A DNA stretch of 56,352 bases from Planctomycetota bacterium (GTDB lineage: Bacteria > Planctomycetota > Phycisphaerae > WQYP01): positions 1 to 56,352 of the forward strand of contig JAJYFE010000005.1 of assembly GCA_021785435.1 (NCBI GenBank), in the 5' to 3' direction. The position numbers and the translations under genes were made by a program. Shown here piece by piece: positions 16,931-26,967 of this stretch (position 1 is its first letter; the number at the start of each line of letters is the position of its first letter). Under the pieces are notes generated by a model, which was given only the letters and a program-made list of their open reading frames with translations, was not told the DNA's origin and made no database searches.

Positions 16931-19900
16931 ATGGCTGAACCTGTTTATGATCGAGTCAACGATTACAGCTCCGTGAAGATCGCGCTGGCCAGTCCGAACG
17001 ACATCCGTTCCTGGAGCTTCGGCGAAGTCAAAAAACCGGAGACGATTAACTATCGCACCTACCGTCCGGAACGGGACGGCTTGTTCTGTGAGCGCATTTT
17101 CGGTCCGGAACGGGATTGGGAATGCGCGTGCGGCAAATACAAAGGGACTAAATACAAAGGGGTGATCTGCGACCGGTGCGGCGTAAAGGTGACGCACAGC
17201 CGCGTGCGCCGCAAGCGGATGGGCCACATCAACCTGGCCGCTCCGATCGTGCATATCTGGTTTTTCAAAGCCATGCCGAGCCGGCTGGGCAATCTGCTGG
17301 ATATGAAGACCGGCGATCTGGAAAAAGTGATCTATTACCAGGATTATTGCGTCACGGATCCGGCCTCCACGCCGCTGAAAAAGAAGCAACTGCTGACCGA
17401 GGAAGAATACCGCGAAGCCCGGCAGAAGTACGGCCCGGACTTCAAGGTCCACATGGGGGCCGATGCCATCCGCGTGTTGTTGACCGCGATGGATCTGGCC
17501 GCCACTTCAGCGGAGATCCGCCAGCAGATTGAAAAGACCGCCAGCAAGCAGAAGATTAAGGATTTGACCAAGCGGCTGCGCGTGGTCGAGGCGATCCGCA
17601 AGTCCCAGAACAAGCCGGAATGGATGCTCTACGAAGTGATCCCGGTCATTCCGCCCGACCTGCGCCCGCTGGTGCTGCTGGAGTCCGGTAATTTCGCCAC
17701 CAGCGATTTGAACGACTTGTATCGCCGCATCATCAACCGGAATAATCGCCTCAAGAAGCTGGTGGATTTGAACGCGCCGGAGGTGATCATCCGCAATGAG
17801 AAGCGGATGCTCCAGCAGGCGGTCGACTCCCTGTTCGACAACGGCCGCTGCCGGCGGCCGGTGCTGGGATCGTCGAACCGGCCGCTCAAGTCGCTGACCG
17901 ACATGATCAAGGGCAAACAGGGCCGCTTCCGGGAAAACCTGCTGGGCAAACGGGTGGACTATTCCGCCCGCTCGGTGATTGTCGTGGGGCCGGAGCTGAA
18001 GCTGCATCAGTGCGGCCTGCCGAAAAAGATAGCCCTGGAGCTGTACCAGCCATTCATCATCCGTAAACTGAAAGAGCATGGCCTGGCGGATACGATCAAG
18101 TCCGCCAAGAAGATGATTGAGCGCCGCGACCAGGAAATCTGGGATATTCTGGAAGAGGTGATCAAAGGCCATCCCGTGCTGCTGAATCGCGCTCCCACCC
18201 TGCACCGCATGGGCATTCAGGCCTTCGAGCCGGTGCTGATTGAAGGCAACGCCATCAAGATTCACCCGCTGGTCTGCAAAGGCTTCAACGCCGACTTCGA
18301 CGGAGACCAGATGGCCGTGCACCTGCCCCTGTCGATTGAGGCCCAAGCGGAGGCGCACCTGCTGATGTTGTCCACCCACAACATCTTCTCGCCGGCGAAC
18401 GGTTCCCCGATCATCGGGCCGTCGCAGGACATCGTGCTGGGCATCTATTACATCACCGCCCTGCGCCAGGGCGAGGCGGGGCAGCGGGAACCGGGCCAGG
18501 AACTCGCGTTCCGGGATCTGGCCGAGGCTCTGCGGGCGTACGAGGAGAAACGGATCGGCATGCACACCGCGATCCGCGTGCGTATCGAGCGGGACGCGGT
18601 GGTCCAGGCCCAAACTAAATCGGCCGAACCGGCCCCGGCCCATCGCCGGCTCGTGACCACCGTGGGCCGCTGCCTGTTCAACGACATTCTTCCGCCCAGG
18701 ATGCCGTTCTACAATTACACGCTTTCCAACAAGGGCGGCAGCCGGGTGATCGCGGATTGCTACCATCTTCTCGGCCGCCCGGCCACCATTGATCTGCTCG
18801 ACAACATGAAAGAGCTGGGCTTCAAAATGTCCACGCTGGCCGGCTTAAGTTTCGGCATCACCGATCTGCGCATTCCGGCCCGTAAGGCGCAGATCATTGA
18901 AGGCTCCCAGAAGAAAGCGGAACGGGTGGAACGCAACCTGCACCTGGGCGCCATTACAGAGCGCGAACGCTATAACCAGTTGTTGGACATCTGGGCCCAC
19001 GCCCGCGAGGAAGTCACCAAAGAAATGATGCATGAGCTGGAGCAGGACACCCGCGACCCCCAGACTTATGCGCTGCTCGCGCCGGGTGACGCCAAGGGCA
19101 AGCCCTATCTGAACCCGATCTTCCTGATGGCCGATTCCGGCGCCCGCGGTAACGTGGATAATTTTCGACAGTTGGCGGCCATGCGCGGCCTGATGAGCCG
19201 TCCTTCCGGCGAAATCATGGAAACCCCCATCAAGACGAATTTCCGCGAAGGGCTTTCCGTGCTGGAGTATTTCACCTCCACCCACGGCGCCCGCAAGGGT
19301 TTGGCCGACACGGCGCTCAAGACCGCCGATTCCGGCTACCTGACGCGTAAACTCGCCGACGTGGCCCAGAATGTCATTGTCGCCATGAACGATTGCGGCA
19401 CCTCGAACGGGATCCGCAAGAGCGCCCTGTATAAGGGGGAACAAATCGACGTGCCCCTGCGCGACATCATCGTCGGGCGTTGCGCCGCCGACAGCCTGAT
19501 TAACCCGGTCACCGATGAAGTCATCGTCCGGGAAGGGCAGATTATCACCGAGCCCATCGCCCGCAAGATTGAGGCGATCAACATCGAAACGGTGCGGGTG
19601 CGCAGTCCCCTGACGTGCGAATGCGCCAGCGGCGTGTGCGCCAAATGCTACGGCGTGGATCTGTCCACGAATACCCTGGTGGAAGAAGGCATGGCGGTGG
19701 GCATTATCGCCGCCCAGTCCATCGGTGAGCCGGGTACGCAGTTGACCATGCGGACGTTCCATACCGGCGGTTCGGCGACGCGCATTCTGGAGAAGAACGA
19801 CGTGCGGGCGGGCGTGGCGGGCACGGTGCAATACCGTGACTTGAACGCGGTTCAGGCCTCCGACAGCGAAGGCAACCAGCATACCGTGGTGCTCAAACGC

Positions 19901-21322
19901 AACGGCGAGATCGCCGTGTTGGACGCCAAGCAGCGCGAGCTGGAAAAATATCCGGTGCCCTACGGGGCGTTTTTGATGGTCAAGGACGGCGAGGCCGTTC
20001 GCGCCAACCAGCCTTTGTGCAGCTGGGATCAACACCGCACGCCCATCCTGGCGGAAAAGGGTGGCCAGGTGAAGTTCGAGGATATCCAGGAGGGTGAAAC
20101 CGCACGGGCCGAATCGGAAGGCCGCGGTGGCAAGAAGCGCCTGGTCATCATCGAACATCGCGGCGAGCGCCATCCCCGCATCGTGATCGAGGACCCCGCC
20201 GACGGCAAGATTCTGGATTTCCATTACCTGCCGGCCAAGGCCCGTATTGAAGTTGATCCGGGTCAGAAAGTGACGCCGGGCACTCTGTTGGCCCGCCAGC
20301 CGCGGGAAGTGAAGGGTACTTCGGATATCACGTCCGGTCTGCCCCGGGTGACGGAAATTTTTGAGGCCCGCAAACCGAAGGATCCGGCGGTGATGGCGGA
20401 GATTTCCGGCGCGGTGGAACTCCGCTCTGACAAGCGCCGCGGCAAGATGACCATTATCGTGCATGGCGCGGGAGGTCTGGATCGCGAATACCACGTTCCA
20501 CAGGACCGCCAGCTGCGCGTGCACACCGGCGACCAGGTCGATGCCGGTGATCCGTTGATTGAAGGACCGCTGGTTCCGCACGACATTCTGCGCATCAAGG
20601 GGGAAGATATGCTCCAGGAATATCTGCTCACCGAGGTGCAGAACGTCTACCGCACGCAGAATCAGCGCATCAGCGACAAACACATCGAGGTGATTGTGGC
20701 GCAGATGCTCCGGCGGGTGAAGGTTGATAACGCCGGGGACACGGGCTTTCTGCCCGGCGAGGTGCTCGACAAGTTCCGGTTCCGCCGTGGTAATGAAGCC
20801 GTGGCCAGGATGCTGGTGGTGGAAGATCCCGGCGATACTTCACTGGCGGTTGGCAGTCTGGTGTCGCGGGAACAGTTGAAAGAGGCCGTCGCCGCGCTGG
20901 AAGGCAAGAAGGCCAAGGAGCCGCGGACGCGCCGCGCCAAGCCCGCCACGGCCAAAACGCTGCTGCTGGGGATTACCAAGGCCAGTCTGCAAAGCGATTC
21001 GTTCGTCTCCGCCGCAAGCTTCCAGGAAACCACCAAAGTGCTCACCGAGGCCGCCTTGGCCGGGCGCGAGGATACCTTGCAGGGTCTGAAAGAAAACGTG
21101 ATCTTAGGCCACCTGATTCCAGCGGGAACCGCGTTCCGCCCGTATCAGGAAATCCAGTTGGCGCATCTGGGCAAGCCGGTGGTGGAGGTGACGCCGGAGG
21201 AACTGATCCAGGTTATGCCGACACCGGAACCCGCGGCGCCAGCCGTCGCGGAAGCCGCGGCTCCGACCACGGCGAAGACCGAAACCGCGGTCGAAGTGGA
21301 AGCCGCCGTTGCCGCGCCATAA
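16931..21322 (+). CDS. rpoC: RNA polymerase beta' subunit
   Basis: The 1463-residue beta' subunit. The N-terminal zinc site has [20 protein letters not shown]; the catalytic Mg2+ loop [12 protein letters not shown] is at about residues 453-464; the second zinc site shows [13 protein letters not shown]; the trigger-loop and bridge-helix region runs through [17 protein letters not shown] and [20 protein letters not shown]. The C-terminus has an acidic, Ala/Pro/Glu-rich tail of about 45 residues after the conserved core. The ATG at 16931 has GGAG 9 nt upstream; a TTG at 16916 would add five residues and is less likely. It is co-transcribed with rpoB. Confidence 0.98.
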   Translation: MAEPVYDRVNDYSSVKIALASPNDIRSWSFGEVKKPETINYRTYRPERDGLFCERIFGPERDWECACGKYKGTKYKGVICDRCGVKVTHSRVRRKRMGHINLAAPIVHIWFFKAMPSRLGNLLDMKTGDLEKVIYYQDYCVTDPASTPLKKKQLLTEEEYREARQKYGPDFKVHMGADAIRVLLTAMDLAATSAEIRQQIEKTASKQKIKDLTKRLRVVEAIRKSQNKPEWMLYEVIPVIPPDLRPLVLLESGNFATSDLNDLYRRIINRNNRLKKLVDLNAPEVIIRNEKRMLQQAVDSLFDNGRCRRPVLGSSNRPLKSLTDMIKGKQGRFRENLLGKRVDYSARSVIVVGPELKLHQCGLPKKIALELYQPFIIRKLKEHGLADTIKSAKKMIERRDQEIWDILEEVIKGHPVLLNRAPTLHRMGIQAFEPVLIEGNAIKIHPLVCKGFNADFDGDQMAVHLPLSIEAQAEAHLLMLSTHNIFSPANGSPIIGPSQDIVLGIYYITALRQGEAGQREPGQELAFRDLAEALRAYEEKRIGMHTAIRVRIERDAVVQAQTKSAEPAPAHRRLVTTVGRCLFNDILPPRMPFYNYTLSNKGGSRVIADCYHLLGRPATIDLLDNMKELGFKMSTLAGLSFGITDLRIPARKAQIIEGSQKKAERVERNLHLGAITERERYNQLLDIWAHAREEVTKEMMHELEQDTRDPQTYALLAPGDAKGKPYLNPIFLMADSGARGNVDNFRQLAAMRGLMSRPSGEIMETPIKTNFREGLSVLEYFTSTHGARKGLADTALKTADSGYLTRKLADVAQNVIVAMNDCGTSNGIRKSALYKGEQIDVPLRDIIVGRCAADSLINPVTDEVIVREGQIITEPIARKIEAINIETVRVRSPLTCECASGVCAKCYGVDLSTNTLVEEGMAVGIIAAQSIGEPGTQLTMRTFHTGGSATRILEKNDVRAGVAGTVQYRDLNAVQASDSEGNQHTVVLKRNGEIAVLDAKQRELEKYPVPYGAFLMVKDGEAVRANQPLCSWDQHRTPILAEKGGQVKFEDIQEGETARAESEGRGGKKRLVIIEHRGERHPRIVIEDPADGKILDFHYLPAKARIEVDPGQKVTPGTLLARQPREVKGTSDITSGLPRVTEIFEARKPKDPAVMAEISGAVELRSDKRRGKMTIIVHGAGGLDREYHVPQDRQLRVHTGDQVDAGDPLIEGPLVPHDILRIKGEDMLQEYLLTEVQNVYRTQNQRISDKHIEVIVAQMLRRVKVDNAGDTGFLPGEVLDKFRFRRGNEAVARMLVVEDPGDTSLAVGSLVSREQLKEAVAALEGKKAKEPRTRRAKPATAKTLLLGITKASLQSDSFVSAASFQETTKVLTEAALAGREDTLQGLKENVILGHLIPAGTAFRPYQEIQLAHLGKPVVEVTPEELIQVMPTPEPAAPAVAEAAAPTTAKTETAVEVEAAVAAP

Positions 21323-21463
21323 ACCGATGCCAAGCGATCGTTCCAAGGTCGGCCTGGCGCGCCGGCTATGGGAAATTCATGGCGATTATGGCTTCGGCGG
21401 GGCGGTTCATGCCGGGATCAGGGCAGGGCGGAACAAACGCGCTATGGGCCGGGTGGTTGGTGC

Positions 21464-21520
21464 TCTGTTCCACCTGTAATGAGGGGTGGACGGCCGACGA
21501 GGGCGTCGGCTCTACGGGGG
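21464..21520 (+). repeat. dispersed hairpin repeats E and D
   Basis: Two repeat words side by side. 21464-21493 (family E) is identical over 30 nt to 35567-35596 and can fold through TCCACC and GGTGGA. It runs into family D: GGCCGACGAGGGCGTCGGC (21492-21510), a perfect 7-bp stem with an AGGG loop, followed by TCTAC. Family D relatives lie at 28390, 31719, 36922 and 39844. The stretch 21323-21559 between rpoC and the M24 peptidase gene contains nothing else I can name. Confidence 0.8.
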
Positions 21521-21559
21521 GCGCCGGCGGGAAATCAGGGGCTGGCGGGTGCGAGCCGC

Positions 21560-22747
21560 TCAGCAACCAACTTCCCGTAGTTCGGTACCGAAGGTGGTCA
21601 AACTCTCCCAACCATCGCGCGTGATTACTCCGGCATCCTCCAGCAGCATCCACACGCCAGCCGGTCCAAGGCTTATTTCGATCACCACGACCATCCCTTC
21701 TTCCAGGACCGTTTCGTCGTCCGGGCCCAATACGGGCGGTTCATGGCACTCAATGCCCAAGCCGTGTCCCAGGTAGGGAAGGGATTGCCCGACCGAGGTT
21801 AGATAATCCTGGCCTGCCCGGTAGACCTCGCACGCACGCGCCCCGGGGCGGATGGCCGCCTGGACGCGCTCGCGGGCCTTTCGTAACAGCTGATAACCAT
21901 CCCGCACCTCGGCCTCAGCCGGGCCGAGCGACACCATCCGCCCGAAATCGGTCGTGTAGCCGCCGTGGATCAGTCCTATGTCGAGCAACACCACGTCGCC
22001 GGGATGGATGCGAAAATCCGGCTCGCGCGAGACAGCGCCGCCGGGCCGGTAGACCGGTGCGACGTAACCGAACTGGAGCGGCGGGCAACCGGCGGCGAGC
22101 GCCCGCTGCATTTCCATCTCCCGCACCTCACCCACGGTTGGCGACCGTGGCAGCAGATCCAATACCGCGCGGTAGATTTCCTCGGCCAGCCGGTACGCCT
22201 GCCGCTGGCGGGCGAGCTCGCTTTCCGTTTTGACCATCCGCATGCGCCACACCACCTCGCTTGCGTTCCGCCAAGTGGCGGCGGGCAGCCGGCTCTGCAA
22301 CTCCTGAAAGATCCCCACTGGCAGATTATTTCTTTCAATGCCGATCCGCGCCCCTGCCAGCCCGCGCTCCTCGATCGCCGCCACCAGGCATTCCACCGCC
22401 GATGGTTTTTGGCCCCGGTCGCAGTACGGCTTGACGTCCGCGATCCAGCCGCGCCCGCGCCAGATATGGGCGCGGTTCTCGTGGGCGATCACGAACGCCG
22501 GGGCCGAACGGTCGGCGGGCAGTCCCGCGAAGTAGTACGCGGCGCAACCGTCATCCTCGCGTTCCAGGCAATGGGCCACCTCGGGGTATTCCCAAACCAG
22601 CAAACTGAACCGCCCGGTCAGGTAGGCCACCGTGTGCCGCCGCGAGGCCAGGATCAGGTCCAGCCCTGCTGCCTCCATCAGCGTCGCGGCGCGGCGTGGG
22701 TCAAACAGCGGTTGAGCATCATGGGCTGGTGCGGCATTCGTAAGCAT
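21560..22747 (-). CDS. M24-family metallopeptidase (Xaa-Pro aminopeptidase/creatinase fold)
   Basis: A 395-residue pita-bread-fold enzyme. All five metal ligands can be placed: Asp256 (LLDIGL), Asp267 (YTTDFGR), His328 (LGHGLGIECHEPP), Glu357 (VVIEISL) and Glu370 (LLEDAGVIT). The N-terminal half (about 20-165) is the creatinase_N domain. The family contains Xaa-Pro aminopeptidases and C-N hydrolases such as creatinase, so peptidase activity is likely but not certain. The ATG at 22747 has GAGGA 8 nt upstream; the frame extends seven codons further. It is the last gene of a five-gene set, 10 nt after the M19 gene, suggesting a role in the breakdown of peptides or amino-acid amides. Confidence 0.87.
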   Translation of the reverse strand: MLTNAAPAHDAQPLFDPRRAATLMEAAGLDLILASRRHTVAYLTGRFSLLVWEYPEVAHCLEREDDGCAAYYFAGLPADRSAPAFVIAHENRAHIWRGRGWIADVKPYCDRGQKPSAVECLVAAIEERGLAGARIGIERNNLPVGIFQELQSRLPAATWRNASEVVWRMRMVKTESELARQRQAYRLAEEIYRAVLDLLPRSPTVGEVREMEMQRALAAGCPPLQFGYVAPVYRPGGAVSREPDFRIHPGDVVLLDIGLIHGGYTTDFGRMVSLGPAEAEVRDGYQLLRKARERVQAAIRPGARACEVYRAGQDYLTSVGQSLPYLGHGLGIECHEPPVLGPDDETVLEEGMVVVIEISLGPAGVWMLLEDAGVITRDGWESLTTFGTELREVGC

Positions 22748-22757
22748 GGTGAAATCC

Positions 22758-23771
22758 TCATTTTCCAAATACAGCCCGGCAGACCCGGAGGAAGTTCAGG
22801 CCGAGTATCTTTTGGACCTCCCCGTCGCCGTATCCTCGCGTCACCAGGGCGCGCGTGACCAGGGGCATTTGGCTCAGATCATCGATGGCCCAGCGAATGG
22901 AGTTCGCGCCCTGGACCCGTTGAAAATCAAGCCAGGCGCCGCCGGTCGGGAAGAAATCGACGCCGAGTCCGATGTGGTCGATCCCCACCAACGCTTTCAG
23001 GTAGTCGACCTGATCAACGAACTCATCGAGGCCGAAGCCCGGCGCCCGGCGGCCATCCGGCAGCACCTTCGCCAGGTAGGTCGAATAAAAGTGGATCCCG
23101 ATGACCCCTCGGGTGGCCGCGACCGCGCGAATTTGTTCGTCGTCCAAGTCCACCGTGACGCCGCGGGCCGCTCCGTGCGAGACAATCACCGGCCGGCCCG
23201 TCAGGCCGATCACGTCATCGAACGCGCGGCGGGGCAGGTGCGTCAGGTCTATGATCAGGCCGAGGGTGTTCATTTCCCGCACCACCTCCCGGCCGAACGC
23301 GGTAAGCCCCCCCTCTCCGGCGATCTGATTGGCGAAGGCCCAGGTAAGCTGCAACTCGCGCAGGCCAAGCCGATGGAAGGAGCGCAGCAAAGGCAGCTCA
23401 CCCTCCAGCAATTTGCCGCCCTCACAGCCGAGCACGATGGCGCGCCGGCCCGCCGAGTGGGCGGCCTCGATGTCCCCCGCCGTCAGAGCGAGGCGGGCTT
23501 CGTCGGCATGGGACTCGAGGTCGCGGAGCACCTCCTCCAGGCCCAGCAGCGCGCGGCGCGCCCAGCCCTGCCATTGCGCGGCACTGGCCTGATAATCGGC
23601 CCCGATGTCCGCATCCACGCCGATGTTCACCACTTTCGCGATCACGCCGCCCCGTGCCATGCGGGGTAAATCCATGCCCACCGGGTTGTGGTCGTGCATT
23701 ACGATCACCAGCGAGCGTTGATGCAAGTTGAGTGCGTGGTCCCCGGTCATCTGCGTACCCCGCAAAGTCAC
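22758..23771 (-). CDS. M19-family membrane-dipeptidase-like metallohydrolase
   Basis: A 337-residue amidohydrolase-fold enzyme of the renal dipeptidase family, which cleaves dipeptides including those with a D-residue in second place. Family blocks: HDHN at 26-29, the bridging Glu in LGCEGGKLLEG, IIDLTHLPRRAFDDV, PVIVSHGAARGV and IDHIGLGVDFF. The first motif departs from the usual HxD (His-Asn-Pro here), so one zinc site may be altered. There is no signal peptide, so it is cytoplasmic. The GTG at 23771 overlaps the preceding stop as GTGA; an ATG at 23750 is the alternative. It lies between the amidase and M24 genes. Confidence 0.85.
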   Translation of the reverse strand: MTLRGTQMTGDHALNLHQRSLVIVMHDHNPVGMDLPRMARGGVIAKVVNIGVDADIGADYQASAAQWQGWARRALLGLEEVLRDLESHADEARLALTAGDIEAAHSAGRRAIVLGCEGGKLLEGELPLLRSFHRLGLRELQLTWAFANQIAGEGGLTAFGREVVREMNTLGLIIDLTHLPRRAFDDVIGLTGRPVIVSHGAARGVTVDLDDEQIRAVAATRGVIGIHFYSTYLAKVLPDGRRAPGFGLDEFVDQVDYLKALVGIDHIGLGVDFFPTGGAWLDFQRVQGANSIRWAIDDLSQMPLVTRALVTRGYGDGEVQKILGLNFLRVCRAVFGK

Positions 23772-24664
23772 AAAACGCTGGTTTGGGTAATCAAGCGCTT
23801 GGGAAATTTCACCTTGCAGGTGACGCCGCTCTGATTTACCACCTGCGAGATGGCGGCGTGGCCGGCGGCGCCCGCCAGAAGGTAGGCCTCCTCAAACCGC
23901 GTTCGCAGGCGTGACGCGAGAAATGTCACCATCCGGTCAGCGGCCGTTCGTAGCGCCGTCTCCGGATCCGGATCGGTGGCCAGCGTAATCCACTCGGCTT
24001 CGGTTTCCACGAGCGGACCATCGACCGGCGCCCGCTCCGCCAACGAAACCCGGATACCCACCTCGCCGGCGACCTCCACTCCGCTGCCGCTGATTTCCCC
24101 GTCACCCATCGCGGCATGCACGTCCGCGAGGTACAAGCCGGCGCCTGGCGCCTGTACGGGCAGATGCACCCGCGCGCCGGCGGCGATCTCCCGCGTGTCC
24201 AGATTCCCGCCGTAGTCACCGGTCATCAGCGTGCGCACGGTCCATGTCGCCGGTGTGACGCCGATGACGCCCACCATCGGCGCCACCGGTAATCGGCGCC
24301 CGCGGGGGAACTCGATATGGCTATCTCGAATCGGGAGAAACAGTACCTCGTCTTTCCCGACCTTGCCGCCCAAAAGGCCCACGCCCGGCCGTAACACCAT
24401 GATGCCGACGTCAGCCACTCGAACATGCAGGATCTCCACGCACAGGCCCATTCCGGGCCGCGCCCCTTCCACCCGAATGGGGCCGAATGCCGGGCACCGG
24501 TTGCCCCGATGGATGTTCCCATGGGTGGCGGGATCATGCCGCACCCCGCCCTCCACCCAGTCGGGAATGAACAGCGCCTCCTCCACGCCGACCCGCATCG
24601 CCAACACCGGCGCGGTGGCGGGTCCGATCTCATAATTGTAATGGGTAAATCGGTGGACTCCCAT
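23768..24664 (-). CDS. acetamidase/formamidase family protein
   Basis: A 298-residue member of the FmdA/AmdA family, which hydrolyses formamide, acetamide and related amides. The family blocks VHAAMGDGEISGSGVE and MTGDYGGNLDTREI are intact, as is PVAPMVGVIGV. The ATG at 24664 begins one nucleotide after the stop of the aminotransferase gene, so translation is probably coupled; the frame stays open to 24730 inside that gene. Its neighbours (aminotransferase, two peptidase-like hydrolases) suggest an amide or N-acyl amino acid as substrate rather than free acetamide, but this is inference. Confidence 0.87.
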   Translation of the reverse strand: MGVHRFTHYNYEIGPATAPVLAMRVGVEEALFIPDWVEGGVRHDPATHGNIHRGNRCPAFGPIRVEGARPGMGLCVEILHVRVADVGIMVLRPGVGLLGGKVGKDEVLFLPIRDSHIEFPRGRRLPVAPMVGVIGVTPATWTVRTLMTGDYGGNLDTREIAAGARVHLPVQAPGAGLYLADVHAAMGDGEISGSGVEVAGEVGIRVSLAERAPVDGPLVETEAEWITLATDPDPETALRTAADRMVTFLASRLRTRFEEAYLLAGAAGHAAISQVVNQSGVTCKVKFPKRLITQTSVL

Positions 24665-24665
24665 T

Positions 24666-25835
24666 TCAACCCCGTGGCTCGAATTTATCGACGGCCGCCA
24701 CGACGCGGCGACCGGCCTCCATAACATCACGCGTTTCGCCTCCGAAGGGGATCCGCAGCCAGCCCGACAGGCCGTGGTACGTCCCCGGCGTATTCGGAAC
24801 GCCGTGCGACTCGATCAGGCGCCGCGAGAACCGCACATCCTCTTTTCCCAGTCCGGCCACCTTCACGAATACAAACGGGTTGCCGCCCGGCGCCGTCACT
24901 GCGAGCCGGGGGCTGGCCCGCAGGATCCCGACCAGCGCATCGCGGTTACGCTGGAACCGGGCCGTTACGTCCGCCAGCCAGCCGGCGCCGGAGCGCAGGA
25001 CCAGCGCCGCCACCTTTTGGTTCAGGTAGGGGCCGAACAGGTTGGTCCATTCCAGGGCTTTCCGCGCTGCCCGGATGGCGGGGGCCGGTCCCACCAGGTA
25101 CCCGACGCGCCATTGGGGCAGACCGTAGCTTTTCGTGAAGGACCGGACCAGCAGCCCGCATTCCCGCCCCATCCGGGTGGCGAAGAAGCTGGTATGCCGG
25201 CGTCCGTCGTACACCAGTTTATCGTACGACTCGTCGCTGATGACCACCCCGCCCGTCGTCTTCGCCCATGCGGCGATCGCGCCCAACGTCGCCGCATCCG
25301 GCACGACGCCGGTGGGATTCACAGGCGCGTTGAGGATCAGGACCCGCGCCCGCGGAAACGCGGCAAGCCTTTCGACCGGCAGCCGAAAGGCCTGCCGCGG
25401 ATCACAGGGCGCCGGCCGCGGCACACCGCCGCAAAGCTCAATGAGTCCGCCGAAAAAGAAGCTGGGCGTGAAATACAACACCTCCGCGCCGGGGTCGAGC
25501 GTCGTCAACAGGGCCAGCTGCAGGGCGTGCATGGCGCCCGCCGTGACCAGTACCTCCGACTCCGGATCCGGTCGCCAGCCCACTTCACCCGCCAGCCGGT
25601 CGGCGATGGCTTCGCGAAGCTCCAGCAGCCCGACCGAGGGCGGATGGGCGCCCACTTTCAGCCCGCGCGCGGCCGCGGCGCGGATGGCTTCCGGCAACGG
25701 GTGGCTCGGATAGGCGCTCAACGGCAGCATTCCGGTTCCGCGCCTCCGGGCGGCCGCGGCCAGTTCATCGGTCAAACGGGAGCCGACGCGTGGGATGCGT
25801 TCGATGCGCGCCGCGATGGGGAGCTGATACGTCAT
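24666..25835 (-). CDS. class I/II PLP-dependent aminotransferase
   Basis: A 389-residue fold-type I aminotransferase. PLP contacts can be seen: Asn173 in APVNPTG, Asp201 and Tyr204 in SDESYDKLVYDG, the Schiff-base Lys235 in RSFTKSYGLPQWRVG, and a carboxylate-binding Arg in LRIPFG near the C-terminus. The substrate is not evident; the closest pattern is aspartate/alanine-type transaminases. No strong SD precedes the ATG at 25835. It begins the tightly packed part of the operon; the isomerase gene lies 213 bp upstream in the same direction. Confidence 0.88.
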   Translation of the reverse strand: MTYQLPIAARIERIPRVGSRLTDELAAAARRRGTGMLPLSAYPSHPLPEAIRAAAARGLKVGAHPPSVGLLELREAIADRLAGEVGWRPDPESEVLVTAGAMHALQLALLTTLDPGAEVLYFTPSFFFGGLIELCGGVPRPAPCDPRQAFRLPVERLAAFPRARVLILNAPVNPTGVVPDAATLGAIAAWAKTTGGVVISDESYDKLVYDGRRHTSFFATRMGRECGLLVRSFTKSYGLPQWRVGYLVGPAPAIRAARKALEWTNLFGPYLNQKVAALVLRSGAGWLADVTARFQRNRDALVGILRASPRLAVTAPGGNPFVFVKVAGLGKEDVRFSRRLIESHGVPNTPGTYHGLSGWLRIPFGGETRDVMEAGRRVVAAVDKFEPRG

Positions 25836-25883
25836 GCGAATACCCGTTAGCGGAAAACCGGGGGCCGGTTAAACCCAACCCTT

Positions 25884-26038
25884 CACGGCCGAGACGCGGA
25901 GATCGCGGAGACTGGGGAAATGAAAACGCCCTGGGGAGGGCTTTTCCACAACACCGCGGGTACGGGATGTCCGCGGCGACATCCTGGTTATCCCTTTATT
26001 CCTCCGCCGCCCCTGCGTGCTCCGCGCCTCCGCGGTGG
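25884..26038. repeat. imperfect inverted repeat of the 'CTCCGCG' type
   Basis: CGAGACGCGGAGATCGCGGA (25890-25909) and TGCTCCGCGCCTCCGCGG (26018-26035) are partly complementary and flank about 110 nt in the gap between the isomerase and aminotransferase genes. It looks like one more short palindromic element. The match is imperfect, so confidence is low. Confidence 0.35.
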
Positions 26039-26048
26039 AAAATTCGGC

Positions 26049-26879
26049 TTAAGACGGCTGGCGCAGGCCCGCGCCGCGGAGGCGCCGGACCACCGCGGCG
26101 CACGCCTCCAGCGCCGTCATCCCATCCGGGACCGCGCCTTCAATGGCGACCACGCCGCGGTAATCGACCGCCTCCACAACGCGGATCGCTTCCGCAAAGT
26201 TGATCTCGCCAAATCCCGGCAGGGGCCGGTCCGGTTTCCCCGGCGCGGAGCAAAAATCCGAAAAATGAATATACCCGATTTGCGGCTTTGCCCGCGCCAG
26301 GGCCGCGTTGAAATCCTCCCCGTTGCAGTGGGCATGGTAGGTGTCGGCGCACACCATGACGCTCGGCGATCCGAGGCCACGGCAGAATTCAGCGGCCGAC
26401 TCAATCGTATCGAGCAACGGGCGGTTCGGGCGGGAAAGCGGCTCGAGGAAAACCTTCGTGCCAATCGCCGCCGCATACCTGCCCAATTCCGCGAACGACT
26501 CGCCCACGTACGCCAACGCCTCATCGCGGGCGGCCGGCGCCGCTTCCGGTTCCCGCCGGTGGTCGATCGTCACGACGCCCCCGGCGTTCGATTCCACCGC
26601 GAGGTCGAGCAACGGCTTCATTCGCTCCAGGGCGAAACGGCGGGTTGCGGCGGCGGGGCTACAGGCGCCACGGATGCCGTAAACCCAAATCGCGCCGATC
26701 TCCAGCCCGGCGTCGCGCGACCTCCGCACGGTCTCTTTCGCCAACGGTATGTACTCCGGCCTGCCGCAGCCGACCCAGGCCAGTTCGATGGCCGCGAAAC
26801 CCGCCGCCTTGAGCTTAGGCAATACGCGAGCCACTTCCTCGACCGGGAACAGCATGTCCGGACAGGAAAGCGGAATCAT
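26049..26879 (-). CDS. sugar phosphate isomerase/epimerase-like TIM barrel
   Basis: A 276-residue xylose-isomerase-like TIM barrel. Expected metal-binding strands are present: KVFLEPLSRPN with the ligand Glu near 154, VMVCADTYHAHCNGE with Asp-x-x-His near 188, IGYIHFSDFCSAPG near 215, and a final VVAIEGAVPDG. The AGGAG six nt before the ATG sets the start. This class isomerises keto-sugars or cyclitols; the DxYHxH pattern resembles hydroxypyruvate isomerase and inosose-type enzymes. It is first in a set with an aminotransferase, amidase and two peptidase-like enzymes, an unusual mixture for a sugar isomerase. Confidence 0.85.
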   Translation of the reverse strand: MIPLSCPDMLFPVEEVARVLPKLKAAGFAAIELAWVGCGRPEYIPLAKETVRRSRDAGLEIGAIWVYGIRGACSPAAATRRFALERMKPLLDLAVESNAGGVVTIDHRREPEAAPAARDEALAYVGESFAELGRYAAAIGTKVFLEPLSRPNRPLLDTIESAAEFCRGLGSPSVMVCADTYHAHCNGEDFNAALARAKPQIGYIHFSDFCSAPGKPDRPLPGFGEINFAEAIRVVEAVDYRGVVAIEGAVPDGMTALEACAAVVRRLRGAGLRQPS

Positions 26880-26923
26880 CGTTGGTCTCCTGGATTTCGC
26901 GTTCCTACCCAGCGCCGGCTGGG

Positions 26924-26953
26924 TGATCCGGCAGGCCTTGGCCTGCCGGATCA
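26924..26953. terminator. perfect palindrome downstream of the prepilin gene
   Basis: A 30-nt near-perfect palindrome with 14-bp arms (TGATCCGGCAGGCC and its complement) around TT. It lies just after the prepilin stop and before the isomerase gene, both on the minus strand. It may end the prepilin transcript or protect its 3' end. No T-run follows, so it is not a canonical intrinsic terminator. Confidence 0.5.
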
Positions 26954-26967
26954 GCGGCGCCCAAGCC

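Noticed and set aside
17507-20683. Long minus-strand open frames of 419 and 612 codons opposite rpoC
   Set aside because: They mirror the codon pattern of rpoC on the other strand, have no family resemblance, no SD and no spacing for genes. GC-rich genes commonly give such shadows.
22746-23669. A 307-codon plus-strand frame opposite the M19 gene, and similar ones at 24774-25850 and 25920-27056
   Set aside because: All lie over well-conserved enzymes on the minus strand and are unlike any protein family.
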